This document shows positions 56,306 to 64,000 of a stretch of 64,000 nucleotides of DNA, one piece after another. Location of the stretch: assembly GCF_000015045.1 (NCBI RefSeq), contig NC_008609.1, positions 744,001 to 808,000 on the forward strand, read 5' to 3'. Under the pieces are notes generated by a model that saw only the letters and a list, made by a program, of their open reading frames with translations, was not told the DNA's origin and did no database searches. This stretch comes from Pelobacter propionicus DSM 2379 (GTDB lineage: Bacteria; Desulfobacterota; Desulfuromonadia; Geobacterales; Pseudopelobacteraceae). A program made the position numbers and the translations under genes. The stretch's first letter is position 1. Each line of letters opens with the position of its first letter.

Positions 56306-57661
56306 TTATTCGTCGCGCTCGTAGTCAACCATACGCTGTGCAACCGCCTTGATGCTCATCAGGTCGCGGAAACTGATGTTGTTGCCCAGGTAGTTGCTGC
56401 CGTCGGTGCCGCAACCCAGAGTCAGTGAAGGAGGCAGTTTGTTGTAGATCAGGCCGACGGAGCCGTGAACCGCAGGCTGGTTGAGCAGCAAACGGTTGGC
56501 GGGGATTTCCATGGCATACCTGTCCAGAATGGCCTGGTCCTGGGAGTGAACAACCGAAGTATGTCCGGCGCCGCCCCACAGCAGCTGGGATTTTGCTGCG
56601 GCAATGGCCTCGTCGGTGCCGTTGTAGGCGATATAGCCCAGAACTGGGGAGAGTTTCTCATGGCTGAACCAGTCTTCGGGTCCGATGCACTTGAGGGGCA
56701 CCAACAGCAGTTTGGCGTCTTCAGGAATATCAAAACCGGCCAGCTTGGCGATGAACTGGGGTGATTTGCCGACGATGGCGGTGGCGGGAACGCCGCGTTC
56801 CTTGTCGAACATGACCGCTTCCAGCTTGGCTTTCTCTTCGTCGTTGACGAGATAGGCTCCGCGCTCGACCATCATCTTCACGCCCTCTTTGCAGACGGCC
56901 GGATCGTCAAAGATCATGGACTGGTCGGAGGAGCAGATGGTGCCATTGTCGAAGGTCTTGGAGGCGATAACGTTGTTGATGGCAACGCTGAGTTTGGCCG
57001 ACTTGGAGATGAATACCGGGGTGTTGCCGGGGCCGACGCCGATGGCGGGGTGGCCGGAGCTGTACGCCGATTTAACCATGGCGCCGCCGCCGGTGGCCAG
57101 GACCAGTTTTACGCCGGGATGCTTGAACAGGGCGTTGGTTGCTTCGATGGAGGGTTCATCGATCCACTGGATGATGTCAGCGGGTGCACCGGCGCTGATG
57201 GCGGCATCACGCATCAACTGTGCTGCGTGGACGCTGCACTTCTGTGCGCGTGGGTGGGCAGCGAAGATGACGGAGTTACGGGCCTTGAGGGCGATCAGCG
57301 ACTTGAACATAACGGTGGAAGTCGGGTTTGTGGTCGGTGTAGCGGCGGCGATAACACCGAAAGGTTCGGCGATGTACTTTACGCCTTCTTCTTCCCTGAT
57401 AATACCAACGGATTTTTGATCTTTTTGCCATTCAGCAACAACGTGGGCGCCAAGGTGGTTCTTGATGGCTTTGTGGTCAGCGCGGCCGATGCCGGTTTCC
57501 GCTACAGCTTCTTCGCCAAGGATTACCTCGTTGGCGACGCTGACTGCGTCCATGGCGGCACAAATTTTGTCAACCTGCTCCTGGGTGAAGGTTTTGTAGA
57601 TTTGAGCTGCCTTCGTTGCCTTTGCTACCAACTCATCAATCACTTTAACTACGTCTGCCAT
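56306..57661 (-). CDS. Acylating acetaldehyde dehydrogenase (stand-alone)
   Basis: 451 residues from ATG 57661 (MADVVKVIDE), seven bases after GGGAGG; longer in-frame starts have no site. It interconverts acetaldehyde, CoA and NAD with acetyl-CoA and NADH. It resembles the N-terminal half of AdhE: TNPTSTVMFKSLIALKARN, GVGPGNTPVFI, and the catalytic C243 in FDNGTICSSDQS. No microcompartment-targeting extension and no fused alcohol dehydrogenase. Suited to growth on, or formation of, ethanol. It stands alone between secA and the ribosomal operon, with a long upstream gap. Confidence 0.9.
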   Translation of the reverse strand: MADVVKVIDELVAKATKAAQIYKTFTQEQVDKICAAMDAVSVANEVILGEEAVAETGIGRADHKAIKNHLGAHVVAEWQKDQKSVGIIREEEGVKYIAEPFGVIAAATPTTNPTSTVMFKSLIALKARNSVIFAAHPRAQKCSVHAAQLMRDAAISAGAPADIIQWIDEPSIEATNALFKHPGVKLVLATGGGAMVKSAYSSGHPAIGVGPGNTPVFISKSAKLSVAINNVIASKTFDNGTICSSDQSMIFDDPAVCKEGVKMMVERGAYLVNDEEKAKLEAVMFDKERGVPATAIVGKSPQFIAKLAGFDIPEDAKLLLVPLKCIGPEDWFSHEKLSPVLGYIAYNGTDEAIAAAKSQLLWGGAGHTSVVHSQDQAILDRYAMEIPANRLLLNQPAVHGSVGLIYNKLPPSLTLGCGTDGSNYLGNNISFRDLMSIKAVAQRMVDYERDE

Positions 57662-58516
57662 TACATACCTCCCATGGAATAGTGTTACTGCACGCAACAG
57701 CGTTAGACTGTGCGAAGCATTTTGTTGCCAAATATAACAATGTGATTTTTGCACGTGGCGTCAGTCTGGAAACAAGCCTTGACAGCCGTGTTAGATCGTC
57801 ATTTTCCTTAGAACGATTATGATGATAACGGAGCCGAATATATCAAAATAAAACAGCTTGTCAAATACTTTCTTTGTGGATTGAACAGGCTTGCCGGTTG
57901 CCGTGAGTGAACGTCTGGAGCTGGTTTTTGGTGCGGCGCAAACGTCAGGACTATCGTTATATGTTGCGATACGTGGTGTTGTCTGTCTGTCTGGCTTAAA
58001 AACTACCATCGTATTGTTTGCGGCTGGGACGCCATGGCTATTCAGCGCTATGCGGGCTGGATTTCGGCGGAGGTGCGCCTACTTTAGCGCATCTCAATTC
58101 ATTAAAAAACAGGTTTTGAAAATGCTATTTTATGTCAAGTTTTTGCTGCGGCATTGAGAGGCGCGGAGAGTTGGATTTAACCGCCGGTGAGCTGGCAAAA
58201 GTGTAACGTCTTTTTAGGTTGCTTTGGGTGCTGTCTGGTGTGAGAGCTGGCCTCGGTTTTCTTCGTCTTTTGGTGCGTGCGGGTTGTCGTTGCAGGGGGG
58301 TGGCGGGGTGGCGCCGTGCTGAAAAGCGACTGTTGTCGGCGTGTTGCATGGGCTGGTGGGAGTGTCTTGGATGTCGGGCCGGTTTTCAGGGGTACTATTC
58401 TGTTGCGCTTGCCGGGAAAATATAGTACAAAGTCCGTTCTTGTAAAGACGGCTTTGGCCGAATCTCCTTGTTCCGGGCAAGACCGGGACTGGAAAACCGT
58501 GAGGAGGAAACACACA
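57662..58516. other. Long intergenic gap with T/G-rich block upstream of rpsF
   Basis: 855 bases between divergent genes. The left half (to about 58140) is A/T-rich. About 58200-58400 on the plus strand is strikingly T/G-rich and A-poor: by hand count 58201-58380 has about 14 A and about 59 T in 180 bases. An 88-codon frame at 57891-58157 lacks any recognisable motif and is not called. A TATAGT box sits near 58420, about 95 bases before the rpsF ATG, with no good -35 partner. Confidence 0.5.
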
Positions 58517-58906
58517 ATGAGGAAGTATGAAACGATTTACATCCTCCAGCCGGACCTGAGCGAAGACGATATCAAGGTCGTTGCCGACAAGGTCCAAGAC
58601 GTTATCACATCCTACAAGGGTGACTTTCAACGCCTGGAAGACTGGGGCATCAGGAAGCTGGCTTATCCCATCAACAAATGTGCCAGGGGGCGCTACCTCT
58701 ATCTGCGCTACGACGGCGGACGGGAAATGATCGCCGAGCTGGAGCGTCGTCTCAGGCTGGATGAAAAGGTTCTCCGTTTTCAGAGCGTCAACATCACCAA
58801 CCAGCCCGAGAAGCCGGTTGTTGAGAAGAAACCGGTGCCTGTTGAGGCCGAGGCGGTGGAAAGCGCCGAGGCGGTTGCTGCTCCCGCTGAAACGGTTAGC
58901 GAATAA
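58517..58906 (+). CDS. rpsF: 30S ribosomal protein bS6
   Basis: 129 residues from ATG 58517, nine bases after GAGGAG. Start MRKYETIYILQPDLSEDDIK and the NQPEKPVVEKKP-type alanine/glutamate tail are typical; the tail is a little long. bS6 pairs with bS18 in the 30S platform. First gene of rpsF-rpsR-DUF2232-rplI. Confidence 0.97.
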   Translation: MRKYETIYILQPDLSEDDIKVVADKVQDVITSYKGDFQRLEDWGIRKLAYPINKCARGRYLYLRYDGGREMIAELERRLRLDEKVLRFQSVNITNQPEKPVVEKKPVPVEAEAVESAEAVAAPAETVSE

Positions 58907-58927
58907 TTTCCTGGAGGATAGAATACC

Positions 58928-59212
58928 ATGGCCAACGAAAGACCCACATCACAGCAGAGACCCGCGGGCGGACCGCGCAAGAGACGTCCCTTTCAGCGCC
59001 GGAAAGTATGCCGGTTCTGCGCCGAGAAGAACCTGACCATCGACTACAAGGAGCCGCGTACGCTCCGTTACTTCATTACGGAGCGCGGCAAGATCGTTCC
59101 CCGTCGCATCTCCGGCAACTGCTCCGCTCACCAGCGGGAGATCACCGAGGCGATCAAGCGCGCCCGCAATCTGGCGCTGCTGCCCATAGCTTCGAATCAT
59201 ACGCTCCCCTAA
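58928..59212 (+). CDS. rpsR: 30S ribosomal protein bS18
   Basis: 94 residues, 21 bases after rpsF, with GGAGG upstream. Core [16 protein letters not shown], then [21 protein letters not shown] and [11 protein letters not shown], is canonical. The RRKVCRFC / GNCSAHQ cysteines mark the zinc-ribbon-like C+ form. A short arginine-rich head precedes the core. Confidence 0.97.
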   Translation: MANERPTSQQRPAGGPRKRRPFQRRKVCRFCAEKNLTIDYKEPRTLRYFITERGKIVPRRISGNCSAHQREITEAIKRARNLALLPIASNHTLP

Positions 59213-59221
59213 GTACTTCGA

Positions 59222-60190
59222 ATGAATGAGAACGCGCAGGCCGGCAGCGTCGCGACGCATCTTGTTGCAGCCGGAATCGGGGCGGCTTTGTCCTCCCTGC
59301 TGTTTTCCCTCCATATGTTGATCCCGCCGGCAGGCCTTGTTTTTGGCCTGCTGGCGCCGTTTCCGGCCATATTCTTCCGACTCCGCCATGGCCGGGGGAC
59401 TGCGCTGATCATCACGCTGGCTGCCACCACCCTGCTGACCGCGGGGTTCGGCTTCCAGGTGGGCGGGCTGTACCTGGTTCAGTGCGGCGTGATCGCACTG
59501 CTGCTGCCGGAACTGCTCCTGGCGGGTTTTGGGGCGGCCCGGAGCATCGCCTGGACAACGGCCGCCAACCTGGTGGTGTATCTTCTTGCTGCCCTGACAT
59601 TCATGCTGGTCAGTGGCAGCGACCTGCGTGAACTCCATGACCTTGCTGTCAGGGAGATCAACAGCAACATGGGGCAGGCCCTGACCATCTATGAGAAGGC
59701 CGGTGTCACGGGGGACGATCTCGTCGAGGTGAAGCGGGCAATGACATCCGCTGCGAGCCTGTTGCTCAGACTCTTCCCGGCCCTGACGACGCTGATGCTG
59801 ATGGTCATGTCTGGCAGCAGCCTCGTGCTGGTGAAACGCTGCTCTGCCCGCTTCGGTTTTGACCTCAAGATCGGAGAATTCCGGGATTTCAGGAACCCGG
59901 AGCCGATGGTCTGGCTCCTGATACTCGCCGGTTTCGCGATGCTGAGCGATATCGGCACCATCACCACGCCCGCCCTGAACCTGCTCGTGCTGCTGGGAGC
60001 GCTTTACTTCCTGCAGGGAATGGCGGTCATATCCAGCATGCTGCTGCGGTTCGGCTCAGCCGGTCTGCTGCGGGTGGCGTTCTGGTTGCTGCTGATTGCC
60101 CAGCCCTATGTGGCGGCCCTGGTGGCTGCCATCGGAGTATTTGACCTGTGGGGTGATTTTCGCACCCCCAGAAAACAGGAAAACCTGTAA
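59222..60190 (+). CDS. DUF2232 (YybS-like) membrane protein
   Basis: 322 residues, 9 bases after rpsR. About eight membrane helices: clusters near 10-55, 62-80, 85-130, 180-205, 228-275 and 280-310. The YybS/DUF2232 family is commonly found in this very spot between rpsR and rplI in delta-proteobacteria and in Bacillus. Function unknown; a transporter-like or membrane-maintenance role is only a guess. Confidence 0.88.
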   Translation: MNENAQAGSVATHLVAAGIGAALSSLLFSLHMLIPPAGLVFGLLAPFPAIFFRLRHGRGTALIITLAATTLLTAGFGFQVGGLYLVQCGVIALLLPELLLAGFGAARSIAWTTAANLVVYLLAALTFMLVSGSDLRELHDLAVREINSNMGQALTIYEKAGVTGDDLVEVKRAMTSAASLLLRLFPALTTLMLMVMSGSSLVLVKRCSARFGFDLKIGEFRDFRNPEPMVWLLILAGFAMLSDIGTITTPALNLLVLLGALYFLQGMAVISSMLLRFGSAGLLRVAFWLLLIAQPYVAALVAAIGVFDLWGDFRTPRKQENL

Positions 60191-60214
60191 AACAGGCTTG
60201 AAAGGAGAGAATTC

Positions 60215-60670
60215 ATGAAAGTTATTCTCAAGGAAAACATCGATACCCTCGGCCATATCGGCGACATCGTCAAGGTAGCCCCCGGTTACGCCCGCAACTA
60301 CCTGCTGCCCAAGGGGCTGGCTGTGGAGGCAACCGAAAAGAACGCCAAGGCGCTGGAGCATGTCAAACGCCAGATGGCCTACCGCAAGGATAAGGTCACC
60401 CAGGCCGCCAAGCTGCTGCTCGCCAAACTGGAAGGGATTACCGTGGAACTGGTCCATCAGGCCGGCGTCGAGGGCAAGCTGTTCGGTTCCGTGACCAACA
60501 TGGAAATCGCCGCTTTCCTGAAGGAAAAGGGTGTCGACATCGATCGCAAGAAGATCGCTCTTGCCGAGCCGATCAAGCAGGTGGGCGAGTACAGCGTTCC
60601 GGTCAAGCTGCACCCGGAAGTGACCGCCAGCCTCAAGGTCAACGTGAGCGCTCCCGCGGCGGCGGAGTAA
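60215..60670 (+). CDS. rplI: 50S ribosomal protein bL9
   Basis: 151 residues, 24 bases after DUF2232, AAGGAG site. N-domain MKVILKENIDTLGHIGDIVK and KVAPGYARNYLLPKGLAVEAT are canonical; the central helix and C-domain (AFLKEKGVDIDRKKIAL) are full-length. Closes the operon, with a terminator 36 bases past its stop. Confidence 0.98.
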   Translation: MKVILKENIDTLGHIGDIVKVAPGYARNYLLPKGLAVEATEKNAKALEHVKRQMAYRKDKVTQAAKLLLAKLEGITVELVHQAGVEGKLFGSVTNMEIAAFLKEKGVDIDRKKIALAEPIKQVGEYSVPVKLHPEVTASLKVNVSAPAAAE

Positions 60671-60705
60671 TCGTTTCTTACGCTTTAGCAATCGGCATTA
60701 TTTTG

Positions 60706-60745
60706 AAAAGAGCCTGTCGGAGCCATCTGACAGGCTCTTTTCGCG
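60706..60745 (+). terminator. Rho-independent terminator after rplI
   Basis: AAAAGAGCCTGTC and GACAGGCTCTTTT pair perfectly (13 bp) across ten bases, with the stem ending in a T run. Confidence 0.85.
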
Positions 60746-60872
60746 TTTGGGGCGCCGCGCGTTCTGCGGGACCGGTGCCATCCGGCATGGCCAAAGGGGA
60801 TAATTGTCGGAACCTGTGGTTGACATTCTCCAATGCAAAGGTGAAAATGCCGCAATTCCTGGGGAGGTAAGC

Positions 60873-62174
60873 GTGGATTCCATTCTGCTGGAAGTGCTGG
60901 TTATCTGTCTGATGATCGTACTGAACGGCTTTTTTGCCTGTTCCGAATTCGCCATCGTATCGGTGCGCAAGAGCCGCATTGCCCGTCTGGTGTTGGATGG
61001 GGACGAACGGGCGCGGATCGTCGAGACGCTCCAGCAGGACCCCCACCGGTTGCTGGCGCTGGTGCAGATCGGGGTGACAGTGGCCGGTTCAGCCGCATCC
61101 ACCGTCGGCGGCATCATCGCCATCGAACACCTGCGCCCCTTCTTTGCTACTCTCCCCTGGCCCCTGATACAGAAATCGGCGGAACCGCTGGCCGTGATCA
61201 CGGTGGTGGTCCTGGTGTCCTATGTCTCACTGATTGTGGGTGAGCTGGTACCCAAAGCTATCGGCCTGCAGTACGCCGACGCTATTGCCCTGCGGGTTGC
61301 GCGTCCCATCGACTTCCTCTCACGGGTGGGGTCCCTGGCGGTGAGTGTTTTGACCATCTCCAGCAAGGCGGTGATGAAGTTACTGCGTGTCAGCGGCGAC
61401 CGCCAGGGGTTCATCACCCGCGAGGAGTTACAGCATTTCGTTGCCGAGGGACGCGAGAGCGGGGTTTTCAGCGAGACCGAGACGGAATACATCCACAATG
61501 TTTTCGAATTCACCCACACCTGCGTACGCGAGGTGATGGTGCCGCGCACCCGTATCGTGGGGCTCGAGCTGGGCACCTCCCGTGATCAGGTCGTGTCGGT
61601 GATTCTGGAGAACATGTACTCCCGCTACCCGGTCTATAGCGGGACCATAGAAGACGTTGTCGGCGTGGTGCATGGCAAGGATCTGCTGGGCCGGATGGTG
61701 GCCGGCGAGCCGTTCGATCTCGCCGCCACCATGAAAGCGCCGGTATTTGTTCCGGAGAGCAAGATGGTCAACGAACTGCTCAAGGAGATGCAACGCAGCC
61801 AGAACCAGATGGCGATGGTGGTGGACGAGTATGGCGGCCTGAATGGCCTGGTTACCTCCCAGGATTTGATCGAAGAGCTGCTGGGCGAGATCCGCGATGA
61901 ACACGATACCGCCGAGACCGCCGGCATTCAGCGCCTGGCGGACGGCTCCCTGCTGGTTGACGGCTTCTTCTCCATTTTCGACCTGGCTGAATTCCTTGAG
62001 ATCAGACAGGTCGCGGATCTCCCCTACGATACGGTCGCCGGAATGATCCTGGACGCCCTGGGTCGCTTCCCGCAGCGTGGTGAAGGCGTGGTCTGGCAGG
62101 GGTACCGCTTCACCTGTGAAGACGTCACCAGGACGGCCATCCTGCGGGTGCGGGTCGTGGCGGCGGGGGAATAG
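60873..62174 (+). CDS. CNNM/CorC-HlyC family membrane protein with CBS pair
   Basis: 433 residues from GTG 60873, five bases after GGAGG; an in-frame ATG at 60804 would add 23 residues without a site. Order: CNNM (DUF21) membrane domain (about 1-190) with start SILLEVLVICLMIVLNGFFACSEFAIVSV, two CBS motifs (about 205-330), and the C-terminal CorC_HlyC domain (about 345-430). The family is called hemolysin-like by history, but many members export or regulate magnesium and cobalt. Followed 7 bases later by an AsmA-like gene. Confidence 0.9.
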   Translation: MDSILLEVLVICLMIVLNGFFACSEFAIVSVRKSRIARLVLDGDERARIVETLQQDPHRLLALVQIGVTVAGSAASTVGGIIAIEHLRPFFATLPWPLIQKSAEPLAVITVVVLVSYVSLIVGELVPKAIGLQYADAIALRVARPIDFLSRVGSLAVSVLTISSKAVMKLLRVSGDRQGFITREELQHFVAEGRESGVFSETETEYIHNVFEFTHTCVREVMVPRTRIVGLELGTSRDQVVSVILENMYSRYPVYSGTIEDVVGVVHGKDLLGRMVAGEPFDLAATMKAPVFVPESKMVNELLKEMQRSQNQMAMVVDEYGGLNGLVTSQDLIEELLGEIRDEHDTAETAGIQRLADGSLLVDGFFSIFDLAEFLEIRQVADLPYDTVAGMILDALGRFPQRGEGVVWQGYRFTCEDVTRTAILRVRVVAAGE

Positions 62175-62181
62175 CGCAACC

Positions 62182-64000
62182 ATGCTCAAGCGTCTGCATA
62201 TCCGCCTGCCCGCGCTCCTGCTGCTCTTCCTGGTTTCGGGGCTGATCGGGCTGGCACTGTTCCTGCCGCGCCTGATCGACGTCAACGCCTACCGTGACGA
62301 TATCATCACCTCCCTGCGGCAAGAACTCAACCGCGACGTCAGCTTCGGGCGCGGCACGTTTTCAATGAAGTTCGGCCCCACCTTCACCTTCGATGACCTG
62401 TCCGTCCGGGAGAAGGGGGGCGGGGATTTCCTCAGGGCCACACGCGTCAGCGTTCACCTGGCCCTGCTGCCGCTCCTGGAGAAGCGTATTGTTCTGCGCA
62501 CTGTTGTCGTGGAAGGGGCTGATCTGCGACTGGAACGGGATGCTGCCGGCAGGCTGAACATCGACGATCTGCTCGTTCCTCGCCCTGGTGCATACAAGCT
62601 GCAGCTACGAAAGGTGCAGGTCAACGGAGGAGTGCTCCGCTGGCGCGACAGGAGTGTCGCTAAAGATGGTTTTCAGGCCGAGGCGCGCATCTCCACCCTG
62701 CTGCTCAGCGGCATCCGCCCCGGAAAGAGGGGAACCGTGAAGCTGGAGTGTAGCCTGCTCGCGCTGTCAGGCGCTCCCGGCCAGATTTCCCTGTCCGGGA
62801 GTGTCAGGCTTCCCGACAGCGGCAGGCCGCTCTCCACGCTGGAACTGGATATGGACGCCCATATCCGGCGCTTCGATGCAGGGCGTTTCTGGCCCTACTA
62901 TGGCAGCCACATCCCCTTTGGTCCCACCGGGGGGCGGCTGGATATATCCACCAGCTTCAAGGGCACACCGCGGCAGTTCAGCGCCAGGGGTACGCTCCGC
63001 CTGGCCGGTGTGTCCGTGAACTGGCCGACGGTCTTCCACCACCCGGTCAATCCGCGCCTGGCGCAGCTCCAGTACGAGCTGAAGCGGGAGAAAAACGTCA
63101 TCGACATGCCCCTGCTGCACTTTTCCGCCGATGGCTTCACGGTCAGGGGGAGCTGCCGGATCCAGGATGTCAACGGCCCGGATCCGCGCATCACGGCCAG
63201 GGCCTCCTCGGAGCCGTTCCAGCTTGAAAGGGTGCGCAACTGGATCCCCTACGGCATCATCGCCGACGATGCCTCCCGGTATATCGAGGAGCATATCACC
63301 GGCGGCCTGTTCCGGCTGGAGAACGGCCTTTTGGACGGCAGGGTCAGCCAGATCGCCCACATGGAGAGGGGTACCAACTACAACGTCCTGCGCATCAAGG
63401 GGACCGTTGAGCGGGGAATCGTCAGCTACGGTCCCAACGTGCCCGCCTTCTCTAACATCCGGGGGGGGCTGGATCTGTTGGGCAAGGACTTTATCCTCAG
63501 TAAGGTCACCGCCAGCTTCGGAGGCTCGCCCTTCCGCCTGGAGGGGAGGATCACCGACTATCCGCTGCTGGCTCCCTGCAGCTACCCCTTCCAGATGGAG
63601 ATCAATCCCCGGCCGGCCGAGGTGGCCTGGCTGGCGCGGCTCGCCGGTTTGAGCGGGCTGGAGTTTGGCGGCACCTCGCAGCTGGTGCTGAAGGGGAGCG
63701 GCATGACCTCCTCCTATGCCCTTTCAGGTGAATGGGACCTGAAACCGGCCTCCTACTCATTCCCCGGAATCATCCGCAAGCAGCCGGGAACCGTCAACAG
63801 CCTCTCCTTCAGCTCCCTGCTGTCACCAACCGCCACACGGCTGAACAGCCTGACCTATTCCCTGCCCCCGCTGGCGCTCTCGGCCGCCGCACGGCTCGAC
63901 TACGGCGTCAAACCCCGTCTGACGTTCGAGGTTCAAACCAACCAGTTCCTGCTCAACGAGGCGCTTCCCATCCTCTCCCGCTGGCGTTCGTACCATCCCC
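62182..64000 (+). CDS. AsmA-like exported protein, cut by right window edge
   Basis: Starts at ATG 62182, 7 bases after the CorC gene, and stays open to base 64000 (606 codons seen, C-terminus missing). A membrane anchor at about 10-28 (LPALLLLFLVSGLIGLALF) is followed by FLPRLIDVNAYRDDI, the AsmA-family lead-in, and long beta-rich sequence with DLSVREKGGG and repeated amphipathic strands. AsmA-like and DUF748-type proteins span the periplasm as lipid-transfer bridges; an inner-membrane anchor with a periplasmic body is likely. No repeat count is possible on a partial chain. Confidence 0.75.
   Translation, partial: MLKRLHIRLPALLLLFLVSGLIGLALFLPRLIDVNAYRDDIITSLRQELNRDVSFGRGTFSMKFGPTFTFDDLSVREKGGGDFLRATRVSVHLALLPLLEKRIVLRTVVVEGADLRLERDAAGRLNIDDLLVPRPGAYKLQLRKVQVNGGVLRWRDRSVAKDGFQAEARISTLLLSGIRPGKRGTVKLECSLLALSGAPGQISLSGSVRLPDSGRPLSTLELDMDAHIRRFDAGRFWPYYGSHIPFGPTGGRLDISTSFKGTPRQFSARGTLRLAGVSVNWPTVFHHPVNPRLAQLQYELKREKNVIDMPLLHFSADGFTVRGSCRIQDVNGPDPRITARASSEPFQLERVRNWIPYGIIADDASRYIEEHITGGLFRLENGLLDGRVSQIAHMERGTNYNVLRIKGTVERGIVSYGPNVPAFSNIRGGLDLLGKDFILSKVTASFGGSPFRLEGRITDYPLLAPCSYPFQMEINPRPAEVAWLARLAGLSGLEFGGTSQLVLKGSGMTSSYALSGEWDLKPASYSFPGIIRKQPGTVNSLSFSSLLSPTATRLNSLTYSLPPLALSAAARLDYGVKPRLTFEVQTNQFLLNEALPILSRWRSYHP

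Noticed and set aside
57714-57731. Sigma-54-like site (TTGGCA ... TGC) upstream of the acetaldehyde dehydrogenase
   Set aside because: Only nine bases lie between GG and GC instead of the required ten.
57891-58157. 88-codon frame in the gap before rpsF
   Set aside because: No recognisable motif, no good ribosome site, and A/T-rich noncoding composition.
1-64000. CRISPR array, insertion sequence or prophage
   Set aside because: No regularly spaced repeats, transposase, integrase or phage genes were found on reading both strands.

Overview
The window looks like a chromosomal segment of a delta-proteobacterium of the Geobacter / Pelobacter propionicus group (Geobacterales). This rests on the gene orders ispE - tRNA-Gln - (insert) - prs - rplY - pth - ychF and rpsF - rpsR - DUF2232 - rplI, on the many large PAS/HisKA kinases and c-di-GMP proteins, the outer-membrane gene lpxC, a class I fumarase, a stand-alone acylating acetaldehyde dehydrogenase, and high GC. 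That is inference from content; no database was searched. No phage, IS element, integrase or CRISPR array was seen.

Layout. 1-8.3 kb: a receiver-domain protein cut by the left edge, a beta-lactamase-fold serine hydrolase, argJ, a hybrid sensor kinase, and a rare GNAT-ATPase fusion. 8.3-19.9 kb: dodecin plus a coiled-coil protein, an MBL hydrolase, an FmdB zinc-ribbon protein, two flavodoxin-fold FMN reductases with matching cysteine patterns, a PAS/GGDEF/EAL protein, a chemoreceptor and an FAD oxidoreductase. 20.1-28 kb: an orphan glutamate synthase large subunit, a Nudix/cupin pair, a HerA-like ATPase, what looks like the 3' stub of a decayed pncB, and a SYLF lipoprotein-like protein. 28.4-33 kb: serA-serC and aguA-aguB. 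33-43.4 kb: ispE and tRNA-Gln, then three signalling/radical-SAM genes, then prs-rplY-pth-ychF. 43.4-49.6 kb: lpxC-cysE (minus), fumarase, a 55-residue Cys-rich protein, an S1-domain protein and a DUF815 ATPase. 49.6-57.7 kb: cold-shock protein, CBS-DHH pyrophosphatase and DEAD-box helicase (minus), secA, then the acetaldehyde dehydrogenase (minus). 58.5-64 kb: the rpsF-rpsR-DUF2232-rplI operon, a CorC/HlyC protein and an AsmA-like protein cut by the right edge.

How they fit together. Most of the window is housekeeping (translation, secretion, lipid A, serine/cysteine/arginine synthesis, isoprenoids, PRPP) mixed with environmental sensing. The parts least explained by known families are the GNAT-ATPase fusion with its ~280-residue unassigned tail, the cluster of competing inverted repeats upstream of the FmdB gene, an intrinsic terminator inside the DEAD-box helicase leader, a tiny SD-equipped ORF before secA, and a T/G-rich noncoding block before rpsF. 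None of these amounts to a proven new system; the GNAT-ATPase fusion next to a hybrid kinase is the best candidate for one.
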